NCBI GenBank assembly: GCA_964244295.1
Contig: CAXTIG010000030.1
Coordinates: 1 to 64,000, forward strand
Length of the DNA stretch: 64,000 bases
Source: JAJAZB01 sp964244295
Lineage (GTDB): Bacteria; Bacteroidota; Bacteroidia; Cytophagales; Spirosomataceae
Direction: 5' to 3'
Every line of letters begins with the position of its first letter. Positions within the stretch are counted from its first letter, which is position 1. Both the position numbers and the translations under genes were made by a program. Below are positions 51,476-59,568 of the stretch, one piece after another. The notes beneath the pieces are model-generated. The model worked only from the letters and a program-made list of their open reading frames with translations, did no database searches and had not been told where the DNA came from.

Positions 51476-51508
51476 TTTGCAGGGTACGCCCGTTTTTCTT
51501 AACCTTTG
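51476..51508 (+). promoter_or_regulatory. Candidate promoter for the arginine cluster
   Basis: TTTG (51476-51479), 21 bases, then AACCTTTG (51501-51508). A start just downstream would give an unusually long leader of about 230 bases before the GNAT gene, enough for a regulatory leader. Confidence 0.4.
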
Positions 51509-51540
51509 CGTTAAAATTCTCCGAGCCAACCTCGCGACCG

Positions 51541-51636
51541 ATGGAATCCACGACCCTTTCGTTGCGCTTTTTTTCGACGACGCCCACGCGCTACCTGCGT
51601 CGTTGGAGGCTTGGCAGGCCCGGCAGGCCCTTCTGA
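51541..51636 (+). CDS. Candidate arginine-rich leader peptide
   Basis: A 31-codon frame (ATG 51541, TGA 51634-51636) in the leader of the arginine cluster has Arg at positions 9, 17, 20, 21, 23, 26 and 29, with six of them in the last 15 codons (RYLRRWRLGRPGR). Three are AGG codons. The stop is followed by TGCC-AATC-GGCA and a T-run (51641-51661), and an upstream GGCA (51612-51615 or 51622-51625) could pair with the same TGCC, so two exclusive structures are conceivable but short. Arg starvation would stall ribosomes here. GC-rich DNA favours Arg codons, so chance is possible. A second, longer frame overlaps this region and looks random. Confidence 0.35.
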   Translation: MESTTLSLRFFSTTPTRYLRRWRLGRPGRPF

Positions 51637-51744
51637 TTCTTGCCAATCGGCACCCTTTTTTACGGTTTTTTCCTCTTCTCTCAGCCCGGTTTCCCCGGAA
51701 AAACCGTTGTTTTCTCACCCCATTTGTTTTTGTACGTCCGTAAA

Positions 51745-52434
51745 ATGAACGACTACAGCGTCCAGATTGCCACCGAAGCGCACATTCCGCTGGCCGAGGA
51801 AATCTGTTTTCACATGGAAGAAAGCGCCAAAGTCCGGGGCACCGGCATCTCGAAGCGCTCGCCCGAGTACATCCGTCAGAAAATGGACGAAGGTAAGGCC
51901 ATCATCGCCACCGACGCGGCGGGCGGATTCATCGGTTTTTGCTACATCGAAACCTGGGACCACGGCAAGTTCGTGGCCAACTCCGGCCTCATCGTCCACC
52001 CCGAACACCGCAAGAGTGGCATCGCCAAAAACATCAAGGCCAAAGCCTTCGAGCTTTCCCGGAAAAAATACCCCGAGGCCAAAATCATCGGCATCACGAC
52101 CAGCCTGGCCGTGATGAAAATCAACTCCGACCTGGGCTACAAACCCACCACCTTTTCGGAACTGCCCGTGGGCGATGATTTCTGGAAAGGCTGCTCTAGT
52201 TGCGTCAATTACGACATCCTCACCCGCACCAACCGCAAGCACTGCCTCTGCACGGGTATGATGTACGACCCCGTGGAGGAGGAAAAAGAAGACAAAAAAG
52301 GCGACGACAAAAAGCCGAAGTGGAATTTCGTGAAGAACTCGAAAATCTACGAGCGCTGGCAGAAAATCAAGCAACGAATCCTGTTCGGCGATAAGGAAGA
52401 GGAAGAAGCGCCCGCCAACGAACTGGTGAATTGA
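51745..52434 (+). CDS. GNAT acyltransferase with C-terminal Cys cluster, head of arginine cluster
   Basis: 229 residues, ATG at 51745. GNAT fold: ATEAHIPLAEEICFHMEESAK, then the acyl-CoA pyrophosphate-binding block VHPEHRKSGIAKNIKAKA (82-99). A Cys set at 150, 153, 167 and 169 (CSSC ... CLC) could bind zinc or an Fe-S cluster, followed by a long Lys/Glu-rich tail. Its place at the head of the arginine genes, and the absence of argA/argJ in the window, make it the candidate enzyme for the first step, N-acylation of glutamate; this is inference. The stop overlaps the next ATG (TGATG). Confidence 0.78.
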   Translation: MNDYSVQIATEAHIPLAEEICFHMEESAKVRGTGISKRSPEYIRQKMDEGKAIIATDAAGGFIGFCYIETWDHGKFVANSGLIVHPEHRKSGIAKNIKAKAFELSRKKYPEAKIIGITTSLAVMKINSDLGYKPTTFSELPVGDDFWKGCSSCVNYDILTRTNRKHCLCTGMMYDPVEEEKEDKKGDDKKPKWNFVKNSKIYERWQKIKQRILFGDKEEEEAPANELVN

Positions 52435-54005
52435 TGCGCCCGCGCGACGCCCTTTTTTTCGGAACGCTCGGCTACCTGCTGCTGCCCAACGCGCTGTTTC
52501 TCGCCGGTTGGCTCCGGCCCGAATGGGGCTGGCTGCTAGCCGCCTTGCTGGCCGTGGCGGTGGGGCTGGGCTACCGGGCTTCGGTGCGGCCGGAGGGAGC
52601 CACCACCACGCGACGTACCCGGCTTTGGCTGGCGCTGCTCGCGCTGGGGTACGCGCTGATTCTGGGGGTCGGCGAGGTGGGTCACCAGAAGGCGGACTAC
52701 GACAAGCACAACCTGATTTTCCACGACCTCCTCACCCGCCCGCACCCGGTCGTTTACCAAAACGCCACCTACGGCGACCCGCTGCTGTGTTACTACCTGG
52801 CCTACTACCTGCCCACGGCGGTAGCCGCCAAAATCGCGGGCGGCGTGGCGCTGGCCCGCTGGTACTCGCTGGCTTGGGGGTGGCTGGGGTTGTACCTCGC
52901 GTTTCGCTGGCTGCACCGGCTTTTCGCGCCGAATGGGGTTTGGGTGGCCGGGGGTTTTCTGGCGGTGAGTGGGTTGGATTTGGCCGTTCGGAATTTCTGG
53001 ATTTGGCAGGAATTGCTCGATGGCAGCGCGAGCCGCTACCTGCGGGAGTACATCCTCAACCTGGGTCGCGGCCCGGCGCTGAAGTTTTACGTGCCGCCGC
53101 ACCTGGTGTTCAGCAACGGCCTCACCCAAACCCAACTCAATGTGCCCGCGCCGTTTACCCAGTTCCAGTGGGCACCGCAGCACGCCTTAGGGGCCTGGCT
53201 GGCGGCTTCGCTGGTGCTGAGTCAGCTTCGGGAAAGTGGTAATGGACGCTGGCTGGGTCTGGTCGCGGCGGCGACGCTGCTCTGGACACCCTTCGGCGCG
53301 GTCGGGCTGCTGCCGCTGCTGGTCTGGGCGGCGACGCGGGTGGACTGGCGAACGTTTTTAAGTTGGGAAAATGGTCTTGGCGTGTCCCTGGCGGCGGTTG
53401 TCGGGCTTTATTTTGTGGCGCATAGGCCGCAACAATACGCCGGATTTTTATTCCTGAATCTTCAAAACGGCGGCGATTGGCTGTTGTACCTCGTGTTCAT
53501 GCTTGCGCACGTCGGCGTGTTTGCTACGCTGCTGTTTTGGGCGGATCGCCGGTTCGGAATTTTGGGCGACTGGCGGGGTGGATTGGTCGCGGCGACGCTC
53601 GGTCTGCTGGCGAATTCGCTGGTGTTTTTGGGAAAATACAACGATTTCCTGATGCGGGTCAGCCTGCCCTCGAAGTGGCTGCTCACCGCCTTGCTGCTCT
53701 ACGCCACTGCCGAACTCTGGCGAAGGCGGCACCGGGCTTGGGCGCTGGGACTGACGAGTTTACTGCTGTTCAGCGCCTACTACCCGCTCCGCGAAACCGC
53801 CATCAGCGCCTGGAATCTGACGCGGGAACCGAGCGTGAAACGGGGCATCGCCCGCGCCACCCTTAATTTCGGCGAAGCCGACGTATCGCGCATCGCCCCC
53901 GACCCGAAGCAACCCGGAGCCGATTTTGCCGCCCAGTACCTGGGGAGCCGCGAGTCAGTTTTTGGGGAATTTTTAATGAAGCCAACCCGTAAACCGAGCG
54001 AGTGA
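52434..54005 (+). CDS. Polytopic membrane protein, possible GT-C-type glycosyltransferase
   Basis: 523 residues with about ten to twelve predicted helices. After the second helix there is a long loop with VGHQKADYDKHNLIFHDLLT, where acidic residues lie close to the membrane as in the first periplasmic loop of GT-C lipid-sugar transferases. No defined family is recognised. It is translationally coupled to the GNAT gene (TGATG) yet separated from argG by a palindrome, and nothing connects it to arginine. Function unknown. Confidence 0.65.
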   Translation: MRPRDALFFGTLGYLLLPNALFLAGWLRPEWGWLLAALLAVAVGLGYRASVRPEGATTTRRTRLWLALLALGYALILGVGEVGHQKADYDKHNLIFHDLLTRPHPVVYQNATYGDPLLCYYLAYYLPTAVAAKIAGGVALARWYSLAWGWLGLYLAFRWLHRLFAPNGVWVAGGFLAVSGLDLAVRNFWIWQELLDGSASRYLREYILNLGRGPALKFYVPPHLVFSNGLTQTQLNVPAPFTQFQWAPQHALGAWLAASLVLSQLRESGNGRWLGLVAAATLLWTPFGAVGLLPLLVWAATRVDWRTFLSWENGLGVSLAAVVGLYFVAHRPQQYAGFLFLNLQNGGDWLLYLVFMLAHVGVFATLLFWADRRFGILGDWRGGLVAATLGLLANSLVFLGKYNDFLMRVSLPSKWLLTALLLYATAELWRRRHRAWALGLTSLLLFSAYYPLRETAISAWNLTREPSVKRGIARATLNFGEADVSRIAPDPKQPGADFAAQYLGSRESVFGEFLMKPTRKPSE

Positions 54006-54024
54006 CCGAACTTTGTTTTTTTGA

Positions 54025-54115
54025 TACAAGAAACGAGAAGCAAGAAACAAGAAAAGACAAAGCATCCTCTTGTCTCCTGTTTCTTATCTCTTGTTTCTAA
54101 TCCTTTTGTTTCTCT
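54025..54115. repeat. Palindrome of ACAAGAAAC-type words
   Basis: ACAAGAAACGAGAAGCAAGA on the left pairs imperfectly with the TCTTGTTTC / TCCTGTTTC words on the right, with a short loop near 54060. It lies just before argG. Confidence 0.75.
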
Positions 54116-54124
54116 TTTCAACCC

Positions 54125-55321
54125 ATGCCCAACCCCACCGTCGTGCTGGCCTTCAGCGGAGGACTCGACACCTCGTTTTGCGTAAAATACCTAACCGAAC
54201 AAGGCTACGACATCCATTCCGTGCTCGTCGATACGGGCGGATTTACCCGCTCCGAAATCACCCAGGTTGAAAAAAACGCCTACGAACTGGGCGTGAAACA
54301 ACACGTCACGCTCGACGTGGTCAACGATTACTACGAACACTGCCTGAAGTACCTCGTGTTTGGCAACGTACTGAAAAACAATACCTACCCGCTTTCGGTG
54401 AGCGCCGAGCGGGTGTTTCAGGCCCTGGCCGTGGCCGAGTACACCAAGCAGGTGGGGGCGCAGGCCGTCGCCCACGGCAGCACCGGCGCGGGCAACGACC
54501 AGGTGCGCTTCGACGTGGTGTTCCGCATCGTGATTCCCGACGTGGCCGTCCTCACGCCCATCCGCGATTTGCGCCTGAGCCGGGAAGCCGAAATCGAGTA
54601 CCTGACCGAACGCGGCGTGCAACGCGACTGGACCAAAGCGGCTTACAGCATCAACAAGGGCCTTTGGGGCACCTCGGTCGGCGGGCGCGAAACGCTCACC
54701 TCCGGCGGCTACCTGCCCGAAGACGCCTGGCCGACGCCGCTTTCCAAAACCAACCCCGAAATTCTGGAACTGGACTTCGTGACGGGCGAACTGAAGGGCA
54801 TCGATGGCGAAACCTTCGAAAATCCGGTGGAGGCCGTGCGGAAGCTGACCAGCCTGGCCGCGCCCTTCGCCGTGGGCCGCGACATTCACGTGGGCGACAC
54901 CATCATCGGCATCAAAGGCCGCGTGGGTTTCGAGGCCCCCGCTCCGTTGATTGCCATCAAAGCCCACCACGCGCTCGAAAAGCACGTACTCACCGAGGCC
55001 CAGGCGCAGTTGAAAGAGGGCCTGGCGACGCAGTACGGCACGATGCTCCACCGGGGACAATTTCTCGAACCCGTCATGCGCGACATCGAAACCTTTTTGG
55101 AAAGCACCCAGGAACACGTCACCGGCACGGTGCGGGTGCAACTGGCTCCGTACCGTTTCCACGTGCTGGGTATCGAGTCGAAGTACGATTTGATGAGCAA
55201 CGCCTTTGGTAGCTACGGCGAAATGAACACCGCCTGGAGCGGCGACGACGTGCGGGGTTTCTCGAAAATCCTTTCCAACCAAACGATGATTCACCGGAAA
55301 GTGACGGAGGCGAATGGGTGA
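54125..55321 (+). CDS. argG: Argininosuccinate synthase
   Basis: Joins citrulline and aspartate with ATP use, the seventh step of arginine synthesis. The P-loop-like motif is VLAFSGGLDTSFCVKYL (6-22), then AHGSTGAGNDQVRFDV, LWGTSVGGRETL and NDQ-type residues of the substrate site. 398 residues, normal length. The start MPNPTVVLA is unambiguous. It opens the set of core arg genes on the plus strand; vapBC follow. Confidence 0.95.
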   Translation: MPNPTVVLAFSGGLDTSFCVKYLTEQGYDIHSVLVDTGGFTRSEITQVEKNAYELGVKQHVTLDVVNDYYEHCLKYLVFGNVLKNNTYPLSVSAERVFQALAVAEYTKQVGAQAVAHGSTGAGNDQVRFDVVFRIVIPDVAVLTPIRDLRLSREAEIEYLTERGVQRDWTKAAYSINKGLWGTSVGGRETLTSGGYLPEDAWPTPLSKTNPEILELDFVTGELKGIDGETFENPVEAVRKLTSLAAPFAVGRDIHVGDTIIGIKGRVGFEAPAPLIAIKAHHALEKHVLTEAQAQLKEGLATQYGTMLHRGQFLEPVMRDIETFLESTQEHVTGTVRVQLAPYRFHVLGIESKYDLMSNAFGSYGEMNTAWSGDDVRGFSKILSNQTMIHRKVTEANG

Positions 55322-55363
55322 TGGCAGGCCGGGTGGGCGAGTGTAAAAAACGGCGCTAAATCA

Positions 55364-55627
55364 ATGAAACCGATGGTAGAAACAAAAGTGAAAATCACCC
55401 GCAGCGACGACAACCGGATGGTTGTCGAGTTGCCCGATTCCGTCCACCTGACCGATGAAGAGGTGTACGCCGTGCAGATTGGTACCTCGGTCATGCTGTA
55501 CACCAAGCCCCGGACCTGGGAGGAATGGTGGAAAAACCTGGACCTGTTCACCGACGATTTCATGGCCGATGGCCGACAGCAGCCCACCGAACAGCAAAAG
55601 CGCGACTTTTCCTCTTTCGACGAATGA
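55364..55627 (+). CDS. vapB: VapB-type antitoxin
   Basis: 87 residues: a short beta-rich N-terminal half (VKITRSDDNRMVVELPDSV, AVQIGTSVMLYT) of MazE/AbrB type, then the toxin-wrapping tail TWEEWWKNLDLFTDDFMAD and QQPTEQQKRDF typical of VapB. Its stop overlaps the vapC start (ATGA). The pair likely autoregulates from a promoter in the 42-bp gap after argG. Confidence 0.82.
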   Translation: MKPMVETKVKITRSDDNRMVVELPDSVHLTDEEVYAVQIGTSVMLYTKPRTWEEWWKNLDLFTDDFMADGRQQPTEQQKRDFSSFDE

Positions 55628-56025
55628 CCTACCTGCTCGACACCAACATCTGCTCGTACATCGTGAGCAGAAGACCTCCTGCTGCTTACGAACGTTTCAG
55701 TCAGGTATCCTTCAAAGAAATCGCTATTTCAACCATTACACTGGCTGAGTTGCTTTTTGGAGTTACCAAGAGTCCAAACCGTGAACGGAATGACGTGGCG
55801 TATCGCTCGTTTCTGACTCCGTTAACCATCCTCGACTTCGATGCCGAAGCCGCCGCCCACTACGGCGACATCCGCGCCACCCTCGAACGCAAAGGCACGC
55901 CCATCGGCCCGCTCGACCTGCTCATCGCCGCCCACGCCCGCAGCCGGGACCTAACGCTGGTGACCAACAACGAACGGGAATTCGCGCGGGTAGACGGCCT
56001 GAAACTTGAAAACTGGATAAACTAG
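55624..56025 (+). CDS. vapC: VapC-type PIN-domain toxin ribonuclease
   Basis: 133 residues; the start is the ATG that overlaps the antitoxin stop. PIN acidic residues: Asp in YLLDTNICSY (D6), Glu in TLAELLFGV, Asp in GPLDLLIAAHA; the fourth position is VTNNEREF. Such toxins cleave tRNA or rRNA when free of antitoxin. The pair is inserted between argG and argC, in the same direction, and is followed by a palindrome. Confidence 0.88.
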   Translation: MTYLLDTNICSYIVSRRPPAAYERFSQVSFKEIAISTITLAELLFGVTKSPNRERNDVAYRSFLTPLTILDFDAEAAAHYGDIRATLERKGTPIGPLDLLIAAHARSRDLTLVTNNEREFARVDGLKLENWIN

Positions 56026-56028
56026 CAG

Positions 56029-56086
56029 GGGGCCTGGGGCGGAGGGCATGGGGTAAAAATGCCCTCTGCCCCACGCCCCAGGCCCC
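56029..56086. repeat. Palindrome GGGGCCTGGGGC type
   Basis: GGGGCCTGGGG and GGAGGGCAT on the left pair with ATGCCCTCT and CCCCAGGCCCC on the right. It lies between vapC and argC; translation could run through it in the argC frame but makes no sensible peptide. Confidence 0.75.
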
Positions 56087-56100
56087 ACGCCCCACGCAAA

Positions 56101-57060
56101 ATGACCATCGGCATCATCGGCGGGGCGGGTTACACGGGGGGCGAATTGTTGCGCATTTTGCTCAACCACCCCGAGGCCCGCATCGCGTTCATTCACAGCA
56201 ACTCGCAGGCGGGCAAACCCGTTTGGGCCACGCACACCGATTTGGTGGGCGATACCAACCTGAAATTCACCGGCGAACCCGATTTGGGCGCGGCGGAGGT
56301 GCTTTTTCTCTGCTCCGGCCACGGCGAATCAAGGAAATTTTTGGCTGAAAACCCGTTGGCCGAAGGTCAGAAAGTCATCGACCTCAGCACCGATTTCCGT
56401 GATCAGTCGGAGGGTTTTGTGTACGGCCTGCCGGAGTTGCAGCGCGAACACATTCGGACGGCGCAGAAAATTGCTAACCCCGGCTGTTTTGCCACGAGCA
56501 TCCAACTGGCCCTGCTGCCCCTGGCTGCCGCTGGGTTGCTGAAAACCGACGTGCAGGTGAGCGCCGTCACGGGCAGCACCGGGGCCGGTCAGGCGCTCGC
56601 GCCAACGAGTCACTTCAGTTGGCGGAGCAACAACGTGAGCATTTACAAAGCTTTTAGCCACCAACATTTGACCGAAATCGGCATGGGTTTGCGCGCCCAC
56701 CAGCCGAGTTTTGACCACCGAATCAATTTCGTCCCCTACCGGGGCGCGTTTACGCGGGGCATTCTGGCGAACGCCTACACCGACTTCGACGGCACGCTGG
56801 CCGAGGCCAAAGACCTGTACGACGCCTACTACGCCGCGCACCCCTTCACCCACCGCAGCGAAGCGCCCGTGGACGTGAAGCAGGTCGTGGGCACGAACAA
56901 ATGCCTGCTTCACCTGGAATTACACGACGGGCAGTTGCTCATCAGCAGCGTCATCGACAACCTCACCAAAGGCGCTGCCGGCCAGGCCGTTCAGAACCTC
57001 AACCTGCTGGCCGGGTTAGAGGAAACGACGGGGCTGAAGCTGCGGAGCGTTGGATTTTAA
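56101..57060 (+). CDS. argC: N-acyl-gamma-glutamyl-phosphate reductase
   Basis: NADPH-dependent reduction of N-acyl-glutamyl phosphate. The dinucleotide motif is IGIIGGAGYTGGELLR (3-18), the catalytic Cys is in IANPGCFATSIQLAL, then VTGSTGAGQALAPTSHFSWR. 319 residues, normal for type 1 ArgC of Bacteroidota. The start is the ATG at 56101 because the longer in-frame reading is palindrome sequence. Confidence 0.95.
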   Translation: MTIGIIGGAGYTGGELLRILLNHPEARIAFIHSNSQAGKPVWATHTDLVGDTNLKFTGEPDLGAAEVLFLCSGHGESRKFLAENPLAEGQKVIDLSTDFRDQSEGFVYGLPELQREHIRTAQKIANPGCFATSIQLALLPLAAAGLLKTDVQVSAVTGSTGAGQALAPTSHFSWRSNNVSIYKAFSHQHLTEIGMGLRAHQPSFDHRINFVPYRGAFTRGILANAYTDFDGTLAEAKDLYDAYYAAHPFTHRSEAPVDVKQVVGTNKCLLHLELHDGQLLISSVIDNLTKGAAGQAVQNLNLLAGLEETTGLKLRSVGF

Positions 57061-57069
57061 TGAACCCCT

Positions 57070-57106
57070 AACCCCGCGAGGGTTTTAAAACCTCGCGGGG
57101 TTTTTT
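57070..57106. terminator. Hairpin terminator between argC and argD
   Basis: AACCCCGCGAGG / CCTCGCGGGGTT stem with a 9-nt loop and a T-run. Confidence 0.8.
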
Positions 57107-57124
57107 ACCATTCCGCAATCAAAA

Positions 57125-58255
57125 ATGAACCTCTTCAACGTTTACCCCCTCTACGACATCGAGCCGGTACGGGCCAGCGGCAGCTACCTCTGGGACCGGA
57201 ACGGCACCGAGTACCTCGACCTCTACGGCGGCCACGCCGTTATTTCCGTCGGGCATGGTCACCCGCGTTACGTCGAGGCGCTGACGAGGCAGTTAGCCGC
57301 GATTGGGTTTTATTCCAATTCGGTCAAAATCCCGATTCAGGACGAATTGGCGAAAAAACTCGGCGACCTCAGCGGCCTGCCCGACTACGCGCTGTTTTTG
57401 TGCAACTCCGGGGCCGAAGCCAACGAAAACGCGCTGAAACTGGCCTCGTTTTTCAACGGTCGGAAAAAAGTGATTGCGTTTCGGAAATCCTTCCACGGCC
57501 GCACCGCCGGGGCCGTCGCCATTACCGACAACCCGGCCATCGTGGCTCCGGTCAATTCGACCGAACACGTCACGTTTTTGCCCTTCAACGATGTGCCCGC
57601 GCTCGAAGCGGCGATGAACGAGGAAGTCTGCGCGGTCATCGTCGAAGGCATTCAGGGCGTGGGCGGCATCAACGTGGCTTCCGACGAATTTCTGCAAGCC
57701 GCCCGCCGCCTCTGCGACGCGACGGGCGCTTGCCTCCTCCTCGACGGGGTGCAGTGCGGCTACGGGCGTTCGGGGCGCTTTTTCTCCCATGAATTTTCCG
57801 GAATCCGCCCCGACCTCATCACCACCGCAAAGGGCATGGGCAACGGCTTTCCCATCGGCGGGGTGCTCATCGCGCCGAAATTCCAGGCTCGGTACGGGAT
57901 GCTCGGCACCACCTTCGGCGGCAACCACCTCGCCTGCGCCGCCGCCGTGGCCGTGCTCGACATCATCCGGGCCGAAAACCTGATGGACAACGCCACGCGA
58001 ATCGGCGATTATTTGATGGAAAACCTGCGGCAGTTCGAGGGCATCAAAGAATTGCGCGGGCGCGGGCTGATGATTGGCATCGAGGTGGAGCCGCCCATCG
58101 ATAAAATTCGCGACGCGCTGCTGTTCGAACACCGTATTTTTTGCGGCTACGCCGGAAAACACACGCTCCGACTCCTGCCCAGCCTGGCCCTCGGTCAGGC
58201 CGAAGCCGACCGGTTTCTGGAAGCGTTCAGCGCGGTGATGAGTGTGGCGGTTTAA
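57125..58255 (+). CDS. argD: N-acylornithine aminotransferase
   Basis: PLP class III aminotransferase that makes N-acylornithine from the semialdehyde. 376 residues with YLDLYGGHAVISVGHGHP, FLCNSGAEANENALKLA, LLLDGVQCGYGRSGRFFSHE and the PLP lysine in ITTAKGMGNGFPIGGVLI. The genome's succinyl or acetyl preference cannot be read from ArgD. Confidence 0.93.
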   Translation: MNLFNVYPLYDIEPVRASGSYLWDRNGTEYLDLYGGHAVISVGHGHPRYVEALTRQLAAIGFYSNSVKIPIQDELAKKLGDLSGLPDYALFLCNSGAEANENALKLASFFNGRKKVIAFRKSFHGRTAGAVAITDNPAIVAPVNSTEHVTFLPFNDVPALEAAMNEEVCAVIVEGIQGVGGINVASDEFLQAARRLCDATGACLLLDGVQCGYGRSGRFFSHEFSGIRPDLITTAKGMGNGFPIGGVLIAPKFQARYGMLGTTFGGNHLACAAAVAVLDIIRAENLMDNATRIGDYLMENLRQFEGIKELRGRGLMIGIEVEPPIDKIRDALLFEHRIFCGYAGKHTLRLLPSLALGQAEADRFLEAFSAVMSVAV

Positions 58256-58288
58256 TTGAGTGCCTGCCTGGAAGTACCCGCCTGTAAG

Positions 58289-58367
58289 TACCCCCCACCC
58301 CCTAAAGGGGGCTTACCAGCCGGATTTTTTTTGCCACGAAAAAGCCCCCTTCAGGGGGTGGGGGGTA
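58289..58367. repeat. Palindrome TACCCCCCACCCC type
   Basis: TACCCCCCACCCCCTAAAGG / CCTTCAGGGGGTGGGGGGTA arms (58289-58314 and 58342-58367) between argD and argF'. Confidence 0.8.
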
Positions 58368-58374
58368 TTTTCCC

Positions 58375-59334
58375 ATGACCCAATTCCTCTCCATCCACGA
58401 CGTACCCGACCTGCCCGCGTTGGTACACGAGGCGCTTGAACTAAAAAAAGCGCCCTTCGCCCACGCCCAGTTTGGCCAGCACCGCACGCTCGGCCTGCTG
58501 TTTTTCAACGCCAGCCTCCGCACTCGCCTGAGCACCCAGCGGGCGGCGCAAAACCTGGGGCTGCAAACGATGGTGATGAACGTCACGCAGGATTCCTGGG
58601 GACTGGAAATGGAAGACGGCGTGGTGATGAGCGGCGACAAGGCCGAACACGTGAAGGAAGCCGCCGCCGTCATCGCCCAGTACTGCGAGATTATCGGCGT
58701 GCGCAGTTTTCCCGGCCTCATCGACCGCGAGAGCGACTACGCCGAGACGGTCATCCACCAGTTCAGAAAATACGCGGGCGTCCCGCTCCTCAGCCTCGAA
58801 TCGGCCACGCGCCATCCGCTCCAATCGCTGACGGATTTGATTACCATCGAGGAATTCAAAACCGACGCCCGCCCGAAGGTGGTGCTTACCTGGGCACCGC
58901 ACGTGAAGGCGCTGCCGCAGGCCGTGCCCAACTCCTTCGCCGAGTGGATGAACGCGGCTCACGCGCTGGGGCTGGTCGATTTTGTCATCACCCACCCGGA
59001 TGGCTACGCGCTGCATCCCGATTTTTCCGGCGAAGCCGCCGTTACGCCCAATCAACGCGAAGCCTTCGCGGGGGCTGATTTTATTTACGCCAAAAACTGG
59101 TCGTCGTACGAAGACTACGGCAAAATCCTGAACCGCGACCCGGATTGGATGGTGACGCCGGAGAAAATGGCCCTCACCAACAGCGCCAAATTCATGCATT
59201 GCCTGCCCGTGCGCCGCAACGTGGTCGTGGCCGATGCCGTGCTCGATTCGCCCGCCTCCATCGTGATTCAGCAGGCCGGCAACCGGGTCTGGGCCGCGCA
59301 GGCGGTGCTGAAGCGGATGTTGGAGGGTTTTTAA
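58375..59334 (+). CDS. argF': N-acylornithine carbamoyltransferase, probably succinyl-specific
   Basis: 319 residues of the Bacteroidota/Xanthomonas carbamoyltransferase type that carbamoylates N-acylornithine instead of ornithine. The carbamoyl-phosphate motif is FFNASLRTRLSTQ (43-55); HCLPVRRN and ATRHPLQSLTDLITIEE are conserved. Residue 90 in the SGDKAEHVKEA loop decides the acyl group: Glu in acetylornithine enzymes, Pro in the B. fragilis succinylornithine enzyme. Here it is Ala. From memory of published mutants, loss of the Glu shifts preference to succinylornithine. Confidence 0.92.
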   Translation: MTQFLSIHDVPDLPALVHEALELKKAPFAHAQFGQHRTLGLLFFNASLRTRLSTQRAAQNLGLQTMVMNVTQDSWGLEMEDGVVMSGDKAEHVKEAAAVIAQYCEIIGVRSFPGLIDRESDYAETVIHQFRKYAGVPLLSLESATRHPLQSLTDLITIEEFKTDARPKVVLTWAPHVKALPQAVPNSFAEWMNAAHALGLVDFVITHPDGYALHPDFSGEAAVTPNQREAFAGADFIYAKNWSSYEDYGKILNRDPDWMVTPEKMALTNSAKFMHCLPVRRNVVVADAVLDSPASIVIQQAGNRVWAAQAVLKRMLEGF

Positions 59335-59351
59335 AAAAGAGTCTCCCCACC

Positions 59352-59550
59352 GCGTCATTGCTTCGCTCCAGCGTTCGGAATGAGTGAAACGAAATTCCGA
59401 ACGCTGGAGCGAAGCAATCCCCTCCCGAAGACCAGAGAGCGAAAGCCAAGCTACTCGCCCAACGCTATTTTGGTCTCCGGCAGGGGATTGCGTCGCTTCG
59501 GCAGAAAACCCTCGCTTCGCTCGTCTTTTCTGTCTCCGCTCGCAATGACG
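59352..59550. repeat. 199-bp inverted-repeat element, CGTCATTGC family (copy 2)
   Basis: Ends GCGTCATTGC / CGCAATGACG. The left arm holds a perfect 21-bp hairpin (59362-59411), the centre pairs GCAATCCCCTCCCG with the GGGGATTGC side, and the right arm holds GGCAGAAAA ... TTTTCTGTC. Its loops resemble those of the element at 2968-3164, while stem sequences differ. Confidence 0.85.
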
Positions 59551-59568
59551 GGTCTTTTTACTTTTTTC

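Noticed and set aside
51429..51743. 104-codon plus-strand frame upstream of the GNAT gene
   Set aside because: It has no recognisable motif, overlaps the promoter-like box and the candidate leader peptide in another frame, and looks like chance.
56059..56100. N-terminal extension of argC
   Set aside because: The extra 14 residues are encoded by the right arm of a palindromic repeat and precede the conserved NADP motif; the ATG at 56101 is right at the family start.
59380..59568. 63-residue N-terminal extension of argB
   Set aside because: Encoded entirely by the CGTCATTGC repeat element; the conserved kinase start is at 59569.
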